DNA of 64,000 bases. Origin: Oidiodendron maius Zn (Eukaryota; Ascomycota; Leotiomycetes; Myxotrichaceae). Shown piece by piece: positions 48,255 to 59,227 of this stretch. Every line of letters starts with the position of its first letter. The stretch's first letter is position 1. The DNA is taken from contig KN832881.1 of the NCBI GenBank assembly GCA_000827325.1, forward strand, positions 1,448,616-1,512,615, read 5' to 3'. The notes under the pieces are model-generated. The model was not told the DNA's origin, did no database searches, and saw only the letters and a program-made list of their open reading frames with translations. A program made the position numbers and the translations under genes.

Positions 48255-49876
48255 TTACATGACAAGTTGGTGTCCTCGGTACAGAGTAGGTTGCAAGTGT
48301 GCGGCTGCCTGGATACCTACCCTTTCCGGGAATCCTTCGAGCGACAGAGCATAAGTTGCGACCGAGTGGGCGACGAGCTACATTCAGTTAGCCACTTGCG
48401 TCGGAAGTGGGAGGCCGATGTTTCTTACCTTGGAGTTGAACTCCCAAGCGTCGAGAGCTAAATTTTGAACCGTGTCGCAGAACTGGTGGTAGCAGGGGTC
48501 ATACCAATCCCCTGCCGTGCCGCCAAACATAGCAACCTCCTCAGTGGTCTTGACCCCTTCGGCTCCGGTTGCAATCCCACCCCCCGGAATTCCGTTCTCA
48601 ATGAACGCCTGGTAATCACTGCGTCCATCGAAGGGGATGAAGGTGTGATTCTTGCCATGGGATTCATAGTACTGGACATATAGATCGCGCAGTCCCTCAG
48701 AGCCGGCCGGATTGGCAGCATCAGTGGCATTGTAGACCTGATAGGCATAGTTGGGAGACGCCAGCATGTCATAGTCCATAAAGAGTCGGATCTTCATGTT
48801 GTCCTCGGTGGAGAGTTGCGAGACATAGTAGGTAGAGCCTAGCAGTCCCTCTTCCTCACCCGACCACCACGCAAAGCGGACACAGCTGTTGACTTTGTAG
48901 TTAGTTAAGTGCGTGGCGACCTCAAGCAGGGTCATCGATCCCGATCCGTCATCATTGATGCCAGGTCCCGCCGCAACACTATCACTGTGGCCTCCAAGCA
49001 TGATACAATTTTCTGGATCGCCACCCTTCGTCTGCGCAACAATGTTCGTCGTCGGGGCATTGTAAACAATGGAATCCATGTACGCTGAAGACGGGACAAT
49101 TTTACCCTGTTTCAATTTCTCGATATATAGTTTCGCATCTTCGAGACTTATTCCGTACGTGGCAACATGAAATATCGAGGGTTGGCCAAGCGTTCCCGAC
49201 ATGCTACCCTTTTCATGGTTGTAAATGACAGCAGCGATTGCTCCGGCCCTGCCAGCTCGCTCGGACTTCTGCCCGAATGGACAAACGCCGCGCTTGATAA
49301 GGGCAATTGCACCTTTCGTGTTGGCAGGGTAGTCTGATTCGTCACAGCCGTCGTTGGCAACCAGGACCAATGGACCAAATATTGCATCATTCTTGGGTGT
49401 AGGAGGGCTCAGAGCGAAGGGTAGGACAGACTCCGGTTCGGTGTCTCCTAGCACAAGTCGCCATTCGAACACATTGCCGACGACGGCGTTAAAACTCTGG
49501 TTACTGATCTCATAATAATCTCCGAGGCCTGCGAGCGTAGAATAGATGTAGTCGAGCGTTGCAAGATGCCCTATGCAGCACATATTAGAGAGCGTCACGG
49601 CCATACGAGCAACGGAAGCGCACCTTGACTGCCTATAACTCGAGTTGGGCGGTTGTATTCCGGAATTGCTTGCTCTGCAAGCTTGTATAAATGCTTTGCT
49701 CGTTTTAGAAGTCCTTCCTTGGTAATGTGCGCTTGGAGTGAACTCGAGCTCACAAACTCTTCCGGGCCACTGATAAGAGGTGACTCGGAGTGGGAGCTTT
49801 CGATAAGTGGATGCTGCCCGATTATCGCAGCTCCAGTAAGGGCGGATAGAGATATTAGAGGAAGAAGATTATACAT
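48255..49876 (-). CDS. Secreted/vacuolar M28 leucine aminopeptidase with PA domain
   Basis: Exons 49876-49624, 49570-48429 and 48377-48255 give 505 residues. A signal peptide occupies about 1-18 and a propeptide follows. A PA (protease-associated) insert lies at about 130-220 (ALIKRGVCPFGQKSERA). The M28 zinc site is complete: GGHSDSV (His), GINDDGSGS (bridging Asp), SGEEEGLLGS (catalytic Glu and Glu ligand), MDYDMLASPN (Asp) and CYHQFCDT (His). This is the Lap2/aminopeptidase-Y layout; the family removes N-terminal residues, often Leu, in the vacuole or outside the cell. Intron 1 (GTGCGC to GCATAG) joins Q-G-HLATLDYIYSTL. Without the last splice the protein would end after 14 different residues, so the C-terminus is slightly less certain. 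Confidence 0.92.
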
Positions 49877-50251
49877 CGCGCCAAAGAGATGGTGGCCGCC
49901 AGCAACTACTTTATTGTTCTGTAGGTGTTTGTTGAGAAAGAATGAAGATGGAGAAGCCTGGTGGGGTGGCGCAATCTCCCTAACCGACATCCCTGTGAAG
50001 CGAAAATCCCTGGGTAGAGCTGACGACCTCGACAGAATTGCAAAAATCTTCGCGAAAACTGGCATTTATCTGTGTTTATCTATCCTACCTTATACCTATT
50101 TGCAGTATATATTATCCACGTGGTTTTCTCTTTCAAACCTTATATAATGGTCAACTAGTAGTGAAAATGGCACCCTCTGTGCAACTGTCATATTGTCTAA
50201 AATATGTATTTTCTATAACTTAGTAATATTTATATAACTTGAAATTTTAGC
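49877..50251. other. Aminopeptidase upstream region
   Basis: Promoter region; AT-rich from about 50050. A longer in-frame extension upstream of the chosen start would bury the signal peptide and was not used. Confidence 0.45.
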
Positions 50252-50383
50252 AGAATATATAATAACTACTTAAATTTTGTATAAGAAAACTTTTAATGCC
50301 TTATACCCTATAGTGCATTAAATTATATGGGGGAGAACTTGGGATCCCAAGTATTTAACAATTTTTCGTCTCGGCTTGACTTG
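50252..50383 (+). pseudogene. HET-domain N-terminus relic, copy A (direct repeat)
   Basis: About 130 bp matching 52792-52922 in the same orientation, with differences mostly C/T and G/A. The shared stretch contains CCCTATAGYGCATTA and ATGGGGGAGAACTTG, which can be read as an eroded version of the HET-domain N-terminus (PYAILSHTWG-type block). No open frame survives. A 117-codon minus-strand frame (50676-50323) overlaps it and has no recognised motif. Confidence 0.5.
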
Positions 50384-50750
50384 CCACCCTTGGTGGACAC
50401 TTGTCTATAACCACACTCGCGTCTAATAAAATCGGACTGGTGCCTTAGACACAAAGGTTTCAGGTCCCAAACCCTCACAAAGAGAAATGCATGATTTATC
50501 ATGTATTTCGCGGTATGAGTGCTAAGGATTTGAAGATCTGTAACGACGTTACCAACCATCAAATGTCTACGTTGCTCCAGGCTCACTGGTGTTGAAGCTA
50601 TGTAGGATGTAAGATCACTAATGTTGTGTGTATGGTCACAATCGCAAATAGGATCTGATGCAAAGACGTCGTTCATCCGCGTGCGGATCGGCTCGGGTCC
50701 CTCCCGCTGGTGGGCGATCGACCGCCCGAGGACTAATCAGCAGACCGCAG
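50384..50750. other. Unassigned spacer
   Basis: GC-rich from 50680 to 50740 with a short inverted-repeat potential (GGGCGATCGACCGCCC). Nothing else is supported. Confidence 0.3.
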
Positions 50751-51409
50751 CATGCTAGCTGCTCTGCAGATGCCTGATGTTGACGATAATGAGCCTCATG
50801 ACCTGACCCTTCACATTGGCTACACAGGTAAGCTGGAGAACTTGCTGAACCCCTCTCTTAGGCTGAACACTTTATCGTGCAAATACAAGTAAGAGGAGGG
50901 GCGTACATCAAGTCGTGCCCTGTCATCTTTGAACAGGACGAAGATGACGCTCCTCAAATCACCCCCTCTACATACTCCTCCTTCTGCAGATACCTCTAGA
51001 GGTTCACGAAAGTCGATACGCATCGAATCCGGCACGAAACGAACATATGAAGGTATACAGAGCAGGCAAACTGGGACAGGAAAGCTGGGGATGACGGGGA
51101 AGCCGCGCAAGAAGTTCAAATTTACGGTCCAAGAGGTGTCTGGTATGTCTTCAACTAGTGGATCTTATCTGCCCTGGCGTGACTACTAGAGAAGTGTCTA
51201 TAACAGCAGTTACAAGTCACCCTATTGATAGCGCGACAGTAGTAGAAGCTGCCAGAAGCCCCATAGGCGATAACGTTCCCCCCACATCTGCCCTGATAGA
51301 AGCCATCTACGAGACTCCCACGACCAACAGTCACATGAAACGTAGGAAGTACTATCCCCCCCCCTGGTCTAAATGTACATACTCCACTTTGTGGCTCAGC
51401 TTATTCTAA
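50751..51409 (+). pseudogene. Possible small decayed gene cut by a MITE
   Basis: Coding-like blocks occur in shifted frames: 50771-50828 (start ATG, MPDVDDNEPHD), about 50862-51000 (HFIVQIQVRGGAYIKS) and 50975-51136 (basic, ending KPRKKFKFTVQEV), then 51184-51350 after a possible GTATGT intron. They cannot be joined in one frame, and the last block runs straight into the left end of the element at 51352. Family unknown; this may be an eroded gene whose 3' end was displaced by the insertion. Confidence 0.3.
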
Positions 51410-51538
51410 CTAATAAAAGAAGTGTTGTGATCCGTGTATCCTATCGTTGCTCAGGAAAAAATATTTGTTTACTTTTCCCCGTTAGGACACCTAAGCCACG
51501 GAAGTGGAGTATGTACATTTAGACCAGGGGGGGGATAG
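51352..51538. mobile_element. Short TIR element (Tc1/mariner-type MITE candidate)
   Basis: 187 bp with nearly perfect inverted ends of about 45 bp: CTATCC(C-run)TGGTC then TAAATGTACATACTCCACTT on the left, and the same sequence inverted on the right (C-run of 9 versus 8). The element is flanked on both sides by TA (51350-51351 and 51539-51540), consistent with a TA target-site duplication. The centre has no coding capacity. Confidence 0.85.
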
Positions 51539-51579
51539 TAGCATCGAAAGCTAGATCATCCTGCAGGAGGATGCCTGCG

Positions 51580-52531
51580 CTAGTCTAACTCCGACAAGAA
51601 GCCGTTCAGAAGCTCCAGGTATCTTTCAGGCTCTTCTAACGACGACATGTGACTCGACTTTTCCAATACCGCCCACTTGACCTTGGGAATCAAATCGAAC
51701 CACGGTTTCATCATCCCATCAGTCATGTAGTCATACCGACCAGACAGCAGTAGGGTCGGTACATTGATCTCTCTAGCTCTCACAGTCGCATCGTAGTCCT
51801 TTAATGTACCTGTGATACGGATCCTAGAGGCACCATTTCCAGGTGTGCCCCACCTAACAGCATCAGCAGTCAGAACAAGCATGCAGAAAGAAGGCGACTT
51901 ACATTAATACCATGTTTGTACTCTCCTGGCAAACCGTCCCGTCCAGCACATCCGGCCACGGATCTAACAAACAAAAATGCTTCTTTGCGAACCTTGCCAG
52001 TGCTTCTTTATATATAGGATCACTATATCGCTCCTCCTTATCCAGCCTCAACACCTCCTCACTAACTGGCAACGCTTTGAACAAGGGCAGTATCTCCCTC
52101 TCAAACACCGCTACGCTACTCGTCGAATTCGCAATAACAAGCTTCCTCAGGCCCTTCGGCCTTCTCGCAGAGTATGTACTCGCTAACATACCGCCCCAGC
52201 TCTGACCATGTAGGAAAAATCCTTTCTCTCTTACACCAAGGTTATCAATAAGGCGATCAAGCTGCGTGCAGAAGAGGTCGAATGTCCAAAAAGATAGCTC
52301 TTCGGCTTTTTCGCGTAGGTGTGAAGATCGCCCACAGCCAACCTGGTCGTAGTGGATCGAAGGGATGCCGGCGGCGGCGAGAGGCTCCGCTAGGGGATAT
52401 TGGTCTTCGCAGCCAGCGCCGGGGCCGCCATGGAGGAAGATTAGAGGGGGTGAGGAGTGTATATCGCCGACGGTTTTGTAGAAGGTGGCGATAGTCACGC
52501 TATTTAGATAATTGAATGTACAATAGGGCAT
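51580..52531 (-). CDS. Proline iminopeptidase-like alpha/beta hydrolase (S33)
   Basis: Exons 52531-51903 and 51853-51580 encode 300 residues. The order of motifs matches peptidase family S33: oxyanion motif HGGPGAGCEDQY near 34, DQVGCGRSS, nucleophile motif GQSWGG near 110, cap domain, then the acid in GRYDYMTDG and the catalytic His in SSHMSS. The intron (GTAAGT to GTTAG) joins ESTNMVLM to WGTPGNG in phase. The family cleaves N-terminal proline or acts as amino-acid amidase or lactonase; the cytosol is likely because no signal peptide is present. The gene is intact although it lies between two HET relics and next to a MITE-like element. Confidence 0.88.
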
Positions 52532-52791
52532 CTTTGTGTCCTTTCCTGTATGTCTCACACGTCGCAATAATGGATATGCTTGCTCTTATTGTCCATCTGT
52601 ATTTAGGCAGCAGTCTTTCTCAAGGTAGGTCGTACGTACCGAGGTAGGACATCGCCCACTTTTGAGCATGCTAGTACGTGGTACTCTGTACTTCGAAGAC
52701 CAGGCACCTACCAAGGAGGGATGGCTTACTAAACAGAAGCTCGACAATCACAGTGCAACCCACACTTAGCTACATTCTCAGCAGCTACTAT

Positions 52792-53075
52792 AGAATATAT
52801 GATAACTACTTAAATTTCGTATAAGAAAGCTTTTCATATACTACACCCTATAGCGCATTAGATTACATGGGGGAGAACTTGTGGTGGCAAGAGTTCACAA
52901 TTTAGTCTCGGCGAGGTCAGCTTCAGAGACCTAATTGATGGGACCGCCAAGAGCAAGGCTGGCCATGACAAGATCAGATTCTGCAGCAAACAGGCCAGAC
53001 GTGACTGTAGCGCTTCTCAGATCGCGGGGGTCGTTACAGCCGCAGTATTGGCTCTCGATGTCAACCTTATTCTCT
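52792..53075 (+). pseudogene. HET-domain relic, copy B
   Basis: The first 130 bp repeat copy A. Beyond it, one frame reads GEVSFRDLIDGTAKSKAG followed by HDKIRFCSKQARRD (52910-52998), a near-match to the conserved HET block in which this segment follows the HTWG motif. Upstream in the same frame TWG is still legible, but a TAG interrupts it. After RRD the similarity is lost, and the frame ends at a stop near 53073. HET proteins trigger allorecognition cell death in filamentous ascomycetes; only about 60 residues of the domain remain here, so no function is expected. Confidence 0.65.
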
Positions 53076-54676
53076 AAGGTGGTGAGACATAAATTGTCAC
53101 TTATAATTTAGTCATAGAGTGTTAAATCATGCATTCGACTTTATCAGATATGGGTGTTGCTATAGAATAAGCTTTCGCTAGGTGGCAAGTAAAGCCGAGC
53201 ACAGTTTTTACTGAGTTTGTTGAGAGTTATGGATACTAACAGCTCTCGACAATGGCTGCACATACCGGATACGTCGTACAGACGTGTCTAGTTAGGGAGA
53301 CGTATCTCGGGAATATAATATAACAAGTGCAATACACGGCGACTGATCTTATTAGTATTAATATACATTCCAGCAGTAGCTAGGGATACAAGGGGATATA
53401 AGGAAGCTGTATTACTATACAGCTTCCTCTTCCTTCTTTACTTTAATCAATACAATCGTTCCAGCCTATATGCTTCCACCTTTTGCATACACTACATCGA
53501 CCTCTCAAGAGAGTTTTACAATCACGACTTCTGACCTATGAAACTTAACATACCTTAGACCTAAGACATATAAAATTCTCTTAATAGTATAATAAATAGC
53601 TATTATAAGTCTTGCCTAAATTTTAAGTCGCAAAAACGTCACCAAGGCGTAGAAAATATATAATTTGAGATATAATAGTTTATCGATAACACACTTTTCA
53701 GGCCACTAATTAGCTAACTGATAGGCTACAAAGGCAAGAGCAATGAAGGCAGGGAATATAACGTATTAAGTATTAAACTAGATGGTTTTGAGAATTGAAA
53801 TACTATTTGTAGTCGCGAATCTTGCCATTTGGTCGAGGTCATCAGCTTTACTACGGGATTTTCGCTTCGCAGGGACGTAGGTTACAGTATGTTGGCGAGG
53901 CGATAACGGAAACGCAAGGCTGGCAAGGAATTGCAAGGCTCCGTGTCACGCGACTGCCCCTGAATTTGGTCGCTTAGGCCCATTACCATGTAGCTCAGCT
54001 TGTGGCTTAAGATATTGGTAACCTAAATATTGATTCGCCTTGTACGCTCAAGTTTTGACGCTATTATTATTACTGCAGTTCTGTCGCTTTTAGGCCGAGT
54101 AACTATATTCCGCTCACAGACCAAATTTTATTGCTCTAGTCCTAATTTCAATGCTTACAGTTGTCACAGTATACGTGTATTGAGCCAGTCATGAATTGTT
54201 GTCGTTCTAGCTGACCTGTAGAGCCCCCTTTTATCTGCTCCGAAAGGTCGGTCTGCAGCACTAATTTTACAGTTGCGTGGATACACCTATTGTGCAACAA
54301 CAGTCCCCATTATTATATGTGAGAGGTTACAGGATCAAAGGATTCATCAGTATGTAGAAGATCCGAATCACAGATCCCCTGTACTCATCGGATCGAGCCG
54401 GCTCTCTGAGAGCTGAATGGTCAGTCACCTTAGCAAGCTAACCGATGACGTTGCGAAATACCTTTTAATGACACGGTGATTTTTAGAAGGGAAACTTCAA
54501 AAACGGCAACTTTCCATCTACCTTCTATCTCTTGCTATTTCTTCTCGATACTCTTTACTTTAATACTACTTTACTTCCACTGTAAGAACTGCCTTATCTA
54601 TTTATTGCCCTTTCTGTACACAAAGCTTACATTCTAAATCTGAAAGTACACTAGACACACTTCATAACACTACGCA
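53076..54676. other. AT-rich gene-poor tract
   Basis: No gene recognised. AT-rich with scattered short repeats; composition and absence of long frames suggest mutated repeat remnants. CT-rich DNA at 54510-54590 is a plausible promoter for the ORF at 54677. Confidence 0.4.
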
Positions 54677-55321
54677 ATGCCGTCTTTACATCAATATCAT
54701 CTTACAACCCCTGCCAATTCAGAGGCAGTGCAGTCATATAATCCGCGCCAACAAGACCTACGATCTTCACCGGTGGCCCTAAGCAATACGACTAAGAGAG
54801 GCCTTAAATGGGCTTCTAAAGTATCTCTACGGCCGGCACATAGAATACTACAGGCTTGGATCGATTACCAAAATGGACGTATAATGCGTAAAAGTGGAAG
54901 CCAGGTAGAACTCTCTAGCCGTGGATCTGATCAATATAGCAAGCCCCAGAGAGGAGCGGTCACGCAAGCCCAACTTGATCAAGCCCATGGAGATATAGAT
55001 AAGTCTTTGGAGCTAAGGGAAGGATATAAAGACAAAAATCTCCCTGGATATAAGGGTGATAACTATCCACATCGCCTTAATGGAGGATGGGAGTACCAGG
55101 GGGGAGAATTTCCATGGAGATTAGAGAGAACTGTTCAGGAAGAGGAAAATTGGCGCGGCCTATGGATTCTAGAAGTGAAGGACATGTGGTCAATGAAGTG
55201 GGAGAAGGAATATCAACTAAGGGGGCGCCGATGGCAGCTAAATACTGTCTCACAGGCTCATTGGCCCTTTCCCTACAAGAGAACGCCTGATGAGCTGCGC
55301 GACTGGTTGGAGCGACCCTAG
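54677..55321 (+). CDS. Orphan hypothetical protein
   Basis: An uninterrupted 214-codon frame starting at ATG 54677 after a pyrimidine-rich leader. The product is hydrophilic, with a Gln/Ser-rich N-terminus, a basic middle and a Trp-rich C-terminal half (WEYQGGEFPWRLER, ENWRGLWILEVKDMW). No signal peptide, membrane helix or known domain is visible. Its isolation in an AT-rich tract and intact frame suggest a lineage-specific gene or a domesticated fragment; I do not recognise a function. Confidence 0.5.
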   Translation: MPSLHQYHLTTPANSEAVQSYNPRQQDLRSSPVALSNTTKRGLKWASKVSLRPAHRILQAWIDYQNGRIMRKSGSQVELSSRGSDQYSKPQRGAVTQAQLDQAHGDIDKSLELREGYKDKNLPGYKGDNYPHRLNGGWEYQGGEFPWRLERTVQEEENWRGLWILEVKDMWSMKWEKEYQLRGRRWQLNTVSQAHWPFPYKRTPDELRDWLERP

Positions 55322-57420
55322 GCTACTTGAAGGCTCGAGCATTAAATAATGTGAAGGATATTCGGGCATTCGGATCCGAACGGATGATTCGTATATCCGT
55401 AACGTAGCGAGTGGCGGCGTACATCAATATATTGCGTGGTAATATGCAGCTTAGAACTCTAGTCAACTGAATAACAGCGATTCCACACACATACTGATGA
55501 ATCCTTCGATCCTGTAACCTCTGACACTCTATATAGCTATTATAACTTAAGTGATACAAAGAGATATGTAAGGGGGAAAAGAGAAACACAGAAAGTCGCG
55601 TCATGACGGTCACGACCTAGCCCTTACTTATAAGCGTTTATTATAGCAACAGAGCCGTATTTTCAAGACGAAGACTGAGAAGTAAACTGTTCGCTGCCCC
55701 CCTAATGGAAGGCTTGTCCCGCAATATATACACCAGATCCAGCCTTCCGAGGCCATGACTCGTGCCGTCCCCGTCTTGCTAACTTCGACTTTACCGCGAC
55801 CCCGTGATTCCGTCACCTGACACTTAATAGAATCATTTTACTTAAGTCTTTAATCTTAGCTAGCTATAAAATAACTTAGAAAAGTAAGTAATAATTCCGG
55901 GTACTCTCTTAATAAGGCAAAGTACTATTACTAGTTCAAGTTGCCCTGGTAAATTTCGGGTTCATATCACGTGCCAATTACCATTATATTCTAGACCTCT
56001 CTAATATGCTCTCCCTTCACTCTTTAGTTTTTTGTATTCTAGTAATATAGGCCCTAAGCCTCTTTCAAAGCATGTAACCCTTGTGTCATCCTTCTTTGGT
56101 TTTCTACCTTCACAGTAGTACTGATTGATGGGAAGGGAATAAGTCCCAGGGTCGTGGGGAGAAGGAATCATGCACTCTTTGTTTGGTTCATATAAAAGAT
56201 CAAGAATGCATTGTGGTAGAGTAGGAGGTATATAGGGGTGAGGCGCTTCGTCAGTATTGGTGATTCTTCTTTATTTTCAGAACTCCTAGAGGCTAGAAGA
56301 TTTACAGAAACATATTGCACTCAAACTCAGTGTTGTTGAATCTGGACTAGTGCCGGTTGTGATGTTAGTACAATAGATTCGGGAGCTTCACACCCTTTCA
56401 TCTTTGTCTCCGTGACAAGTGGGGACAACTAGACTGAATTGACTCATTTCTTTTGGGACGTATTACTCTGCTCTTGTTGTTTTTATTGGCATTCACGACT
56501 CTGCCAGATGCAAGCAAGCGGATTATAAGCCAACCTCTCATTTACGGCGACTTCAGTATATGCCCATATATCGGGCAATGGACATTCCATACTACTAAAT
56601 GAGCTAAGGATGCTACTATCAGATATACTAGTTAGTCAGACTCACCAGAAGTGGGAATTTGCTACAATAGGAGGAAAGTTGTCAACTACAGGCTGTGGCG
56701 TAGGAAAGAGCCGTAGTAAAACATTGGCAGCTTCGATTTGAAATGTAGAAGGAGTACTTTGTCTGATCCATTCTCAAGCCAGAGAGAAGATAGTTTAGAG
56801 TGTCGCTAGTATGCTCCTTCCCTGAGATGGCCTCGAGTAGATATGCATGAAAGTGTGAGCCCACTCCCCTAGCTTCTGTTTTCTTCCCTTCCACATCGAA
56901 TTGTCAATGTGGTACGTAGGTTTCCTCTCCTAAGTCTTTACTCTGTTCCGGTGGGATTTTCTGGCCTTGGCACGCACCCAACTGTCCCATATCACTAGCC
57001 TCTCTGCCTCCGACTTTACACAAGGTGTTGGGAGGGATACCTAAACCATTGACATCCGGAGACCCCTAGATGCCTCCACTCCCTGGCCACAATCATTCGT
57101 CTCTCCTCCTCGGTCATGCTTTTAGGATTATTTCACTGACTGTTTTGAATGTAGATAGGAAAATGTTTAGAAGATTTCGTCGTCGTTTGCGCCGCTTGGC
57201 GGCGCATTTCCCCGCCCGTCGTGGGCTCCCCCCGATCATCCTCCTTCCCCTTCCCCCTCCCCTCCTCCACTATACCTCTCCCTCTCTCCCCCTCGCTTCC
57301 CCCCTCCCCCCTCCTACCATGAGGAGGAGGATTCCGACCATCCCCTCCCCCTCTACACAACCGACTCCTCTTCGTAGGCCGCCCCCCCCCCCGCCCCCCC
57401 CAACGAATTGACGGCCCACC
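55322..57420. other. Intergenic tract with low-complexity DNA
   Basis: No gene supported. AT-rich until about 57060, then a strongly pyrimidine-rich stretch (57220-57410) with CCCCTCC-type runs and a C-run near 57380. Confidence 0.4.
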
Positions 57421-57428
57421 CCGCCGCC

Positions 57429-57592
57429 AATTTGAAAATCATGCTCGGCCGGTGTAGCCCCGGCTTTTAGAATCCATGCTTGCCAGCACTGCTCTTTGAC
57501 AATCATCCTCGTCCGGCCTAGCTCACCGGATATCATACGTCGCCAAAGTGGATCTTTGGAGATCATCCTCAGCCGGCGTTACGCTTGGACAT
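57429..57592 (+). repeat. Imperfect ~60-bp tandem repeat, three units
   Basis: Three diverged units share a core of the type TTTGAMAATCATSCTCGKCC followed by GG and TAGC; the cores start near 57431, 57495 and 57555. No open frame spans them consistently. Confidence 0.6.
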
Positions 57593-59227
57593 AGAGAGCG
57601 GGTGTCAAGCGGGAGTGAAGACCTTGCTCCCATGGAATCAATGTGGCTTGAAAGTCTGGTCTTCGGTAAGTCCCTCTAGCTTCTAGGTAAGCGGCTAGAA
57701 AGCTCTTACGGCAAGGATTAACTGACGCCTGAGTGATCAGAATATCGGATTTTGGTGGTTCTGCCCGTCTCGGCTCAGAAGCTTTCTTCTTGGACATTGC
57801 GAAGGCCCGCCTTGCAATACCGTCTTTGGTCGACCGAGAATCCAAAAGCTTCCCGCTGGTTCTGAATTCTAGCCAAGCTACAACTCGGACCTAGTTCGCC
57901 TTGTGAACACAAACGCCCTGCCGAAATCTCAAAGTTATCTGTATGGACAGGTGAAAAACCGACAACCTTCCTAAAGCTTCCCTATACTTTAGAATAGAGA
58001 CTCTATAGCAAATCAGCATTTTACTGTAGTATTCGGTGGATGAGCCATCGCCTATCCTCAACATCTGGCCTAATCACAATCTTCACTTTGCGAGTTGGCC
58101 AGATAGGATGCAATTCTACAACCACACTTCCAAAGAGGGGAAACGGCACATCTCTCTCTTTGCAGCATGTAAGACTTGCTTCAACGAGAAAGCTAGGCTA
58201 ACGCACAGGGCTAGGCATTCTAAAGGTCCTCCGCTTCTGGACAAGATACGGCATAGCATGAACAGACATCTCACCTGTATCCAAAACCCAACCATTCTCT
58301 ATTAAAACTGATGTTCGACGAATCCTATGGGTACATGAACCAAGTAAACAGCACCTTCATCCTCTTCCCCCCTAGTGGGGAGTTTGGGGGAAAGGGATAA
58401 GGGGGTTATTGTTGGTATTACTACTGGCCGCGGAGCAGGAGCAGCGATGGCCCGTAGCCGGGTGAACGATGACGTCCGAAGTGCTTGCCGCCGACAACAA
58501 GGACCTCGTGCTGGACGTCCAGGGAAGACACCTACTAAAGGTGCTGCTGGCCATCAGCACATCGGCTTCCCAGCAATGAGACCCTTGGCGCGAATGGAGA
58601 TGTTAATTTGCTTATGTTGGTGTTCCTGGCTAGCAATATGTCGAATTTGATTGAAGGCGGCTGAGTTATTCGACGCTGGAGCCCTGAATAGATGGATATA
58701 AACTTTGAATAGCTAGATGAAAAGCCCTATATAAATATAGCCTTTGACGGCCGGTCGTGGTCATCTCACCAAGAGTGGGTGCTGGAAGAGCGCATCACGT
58801 GGCATCTGTTGGCAATAGTGTCTAGGATTTCTTGGATCAAGATTTACTATCAGGATTAGGATCGAGAATCAGGAGCAGAATTCTGGGTTAGGAGTGCGTT
58901 AGAGTGAGTGAAAGGGAAGTTCGGAAAGGTCGATTAAGGGCCTATACTCTACTGCATCTAGACTCTATAGGTGGCAGGTCAATTATTCTTTAAGTGTCTC
59001 TTCTGTTGCATACAAGGTGCCTTTACACGGCCGTATTAATAGTTCAATGCGGTAGAAAGGATTTCTTTTAGCCCCAAAATCTGGCAGCTTAGGGTAGGAA
59101 GATGGACACACTGAAAAGGGGCTCAAGGGCAAATTATCGGTTATTTCTGGGTATATATTGATCATAAGGTCATTGATAAGAACTCATATGTAGAGTTGTA
59201 TACCAAATAATCATGTGGATTCATAGA
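57593..59227. other. Intergenic tract
   Basis: Short frames at 57845-57579 (-, Lys/Arg-rich), 58036-58305 (+) and 58375-58650 (+) have no recognisable motif. Nothing further is supported. Confidence 0.35.
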
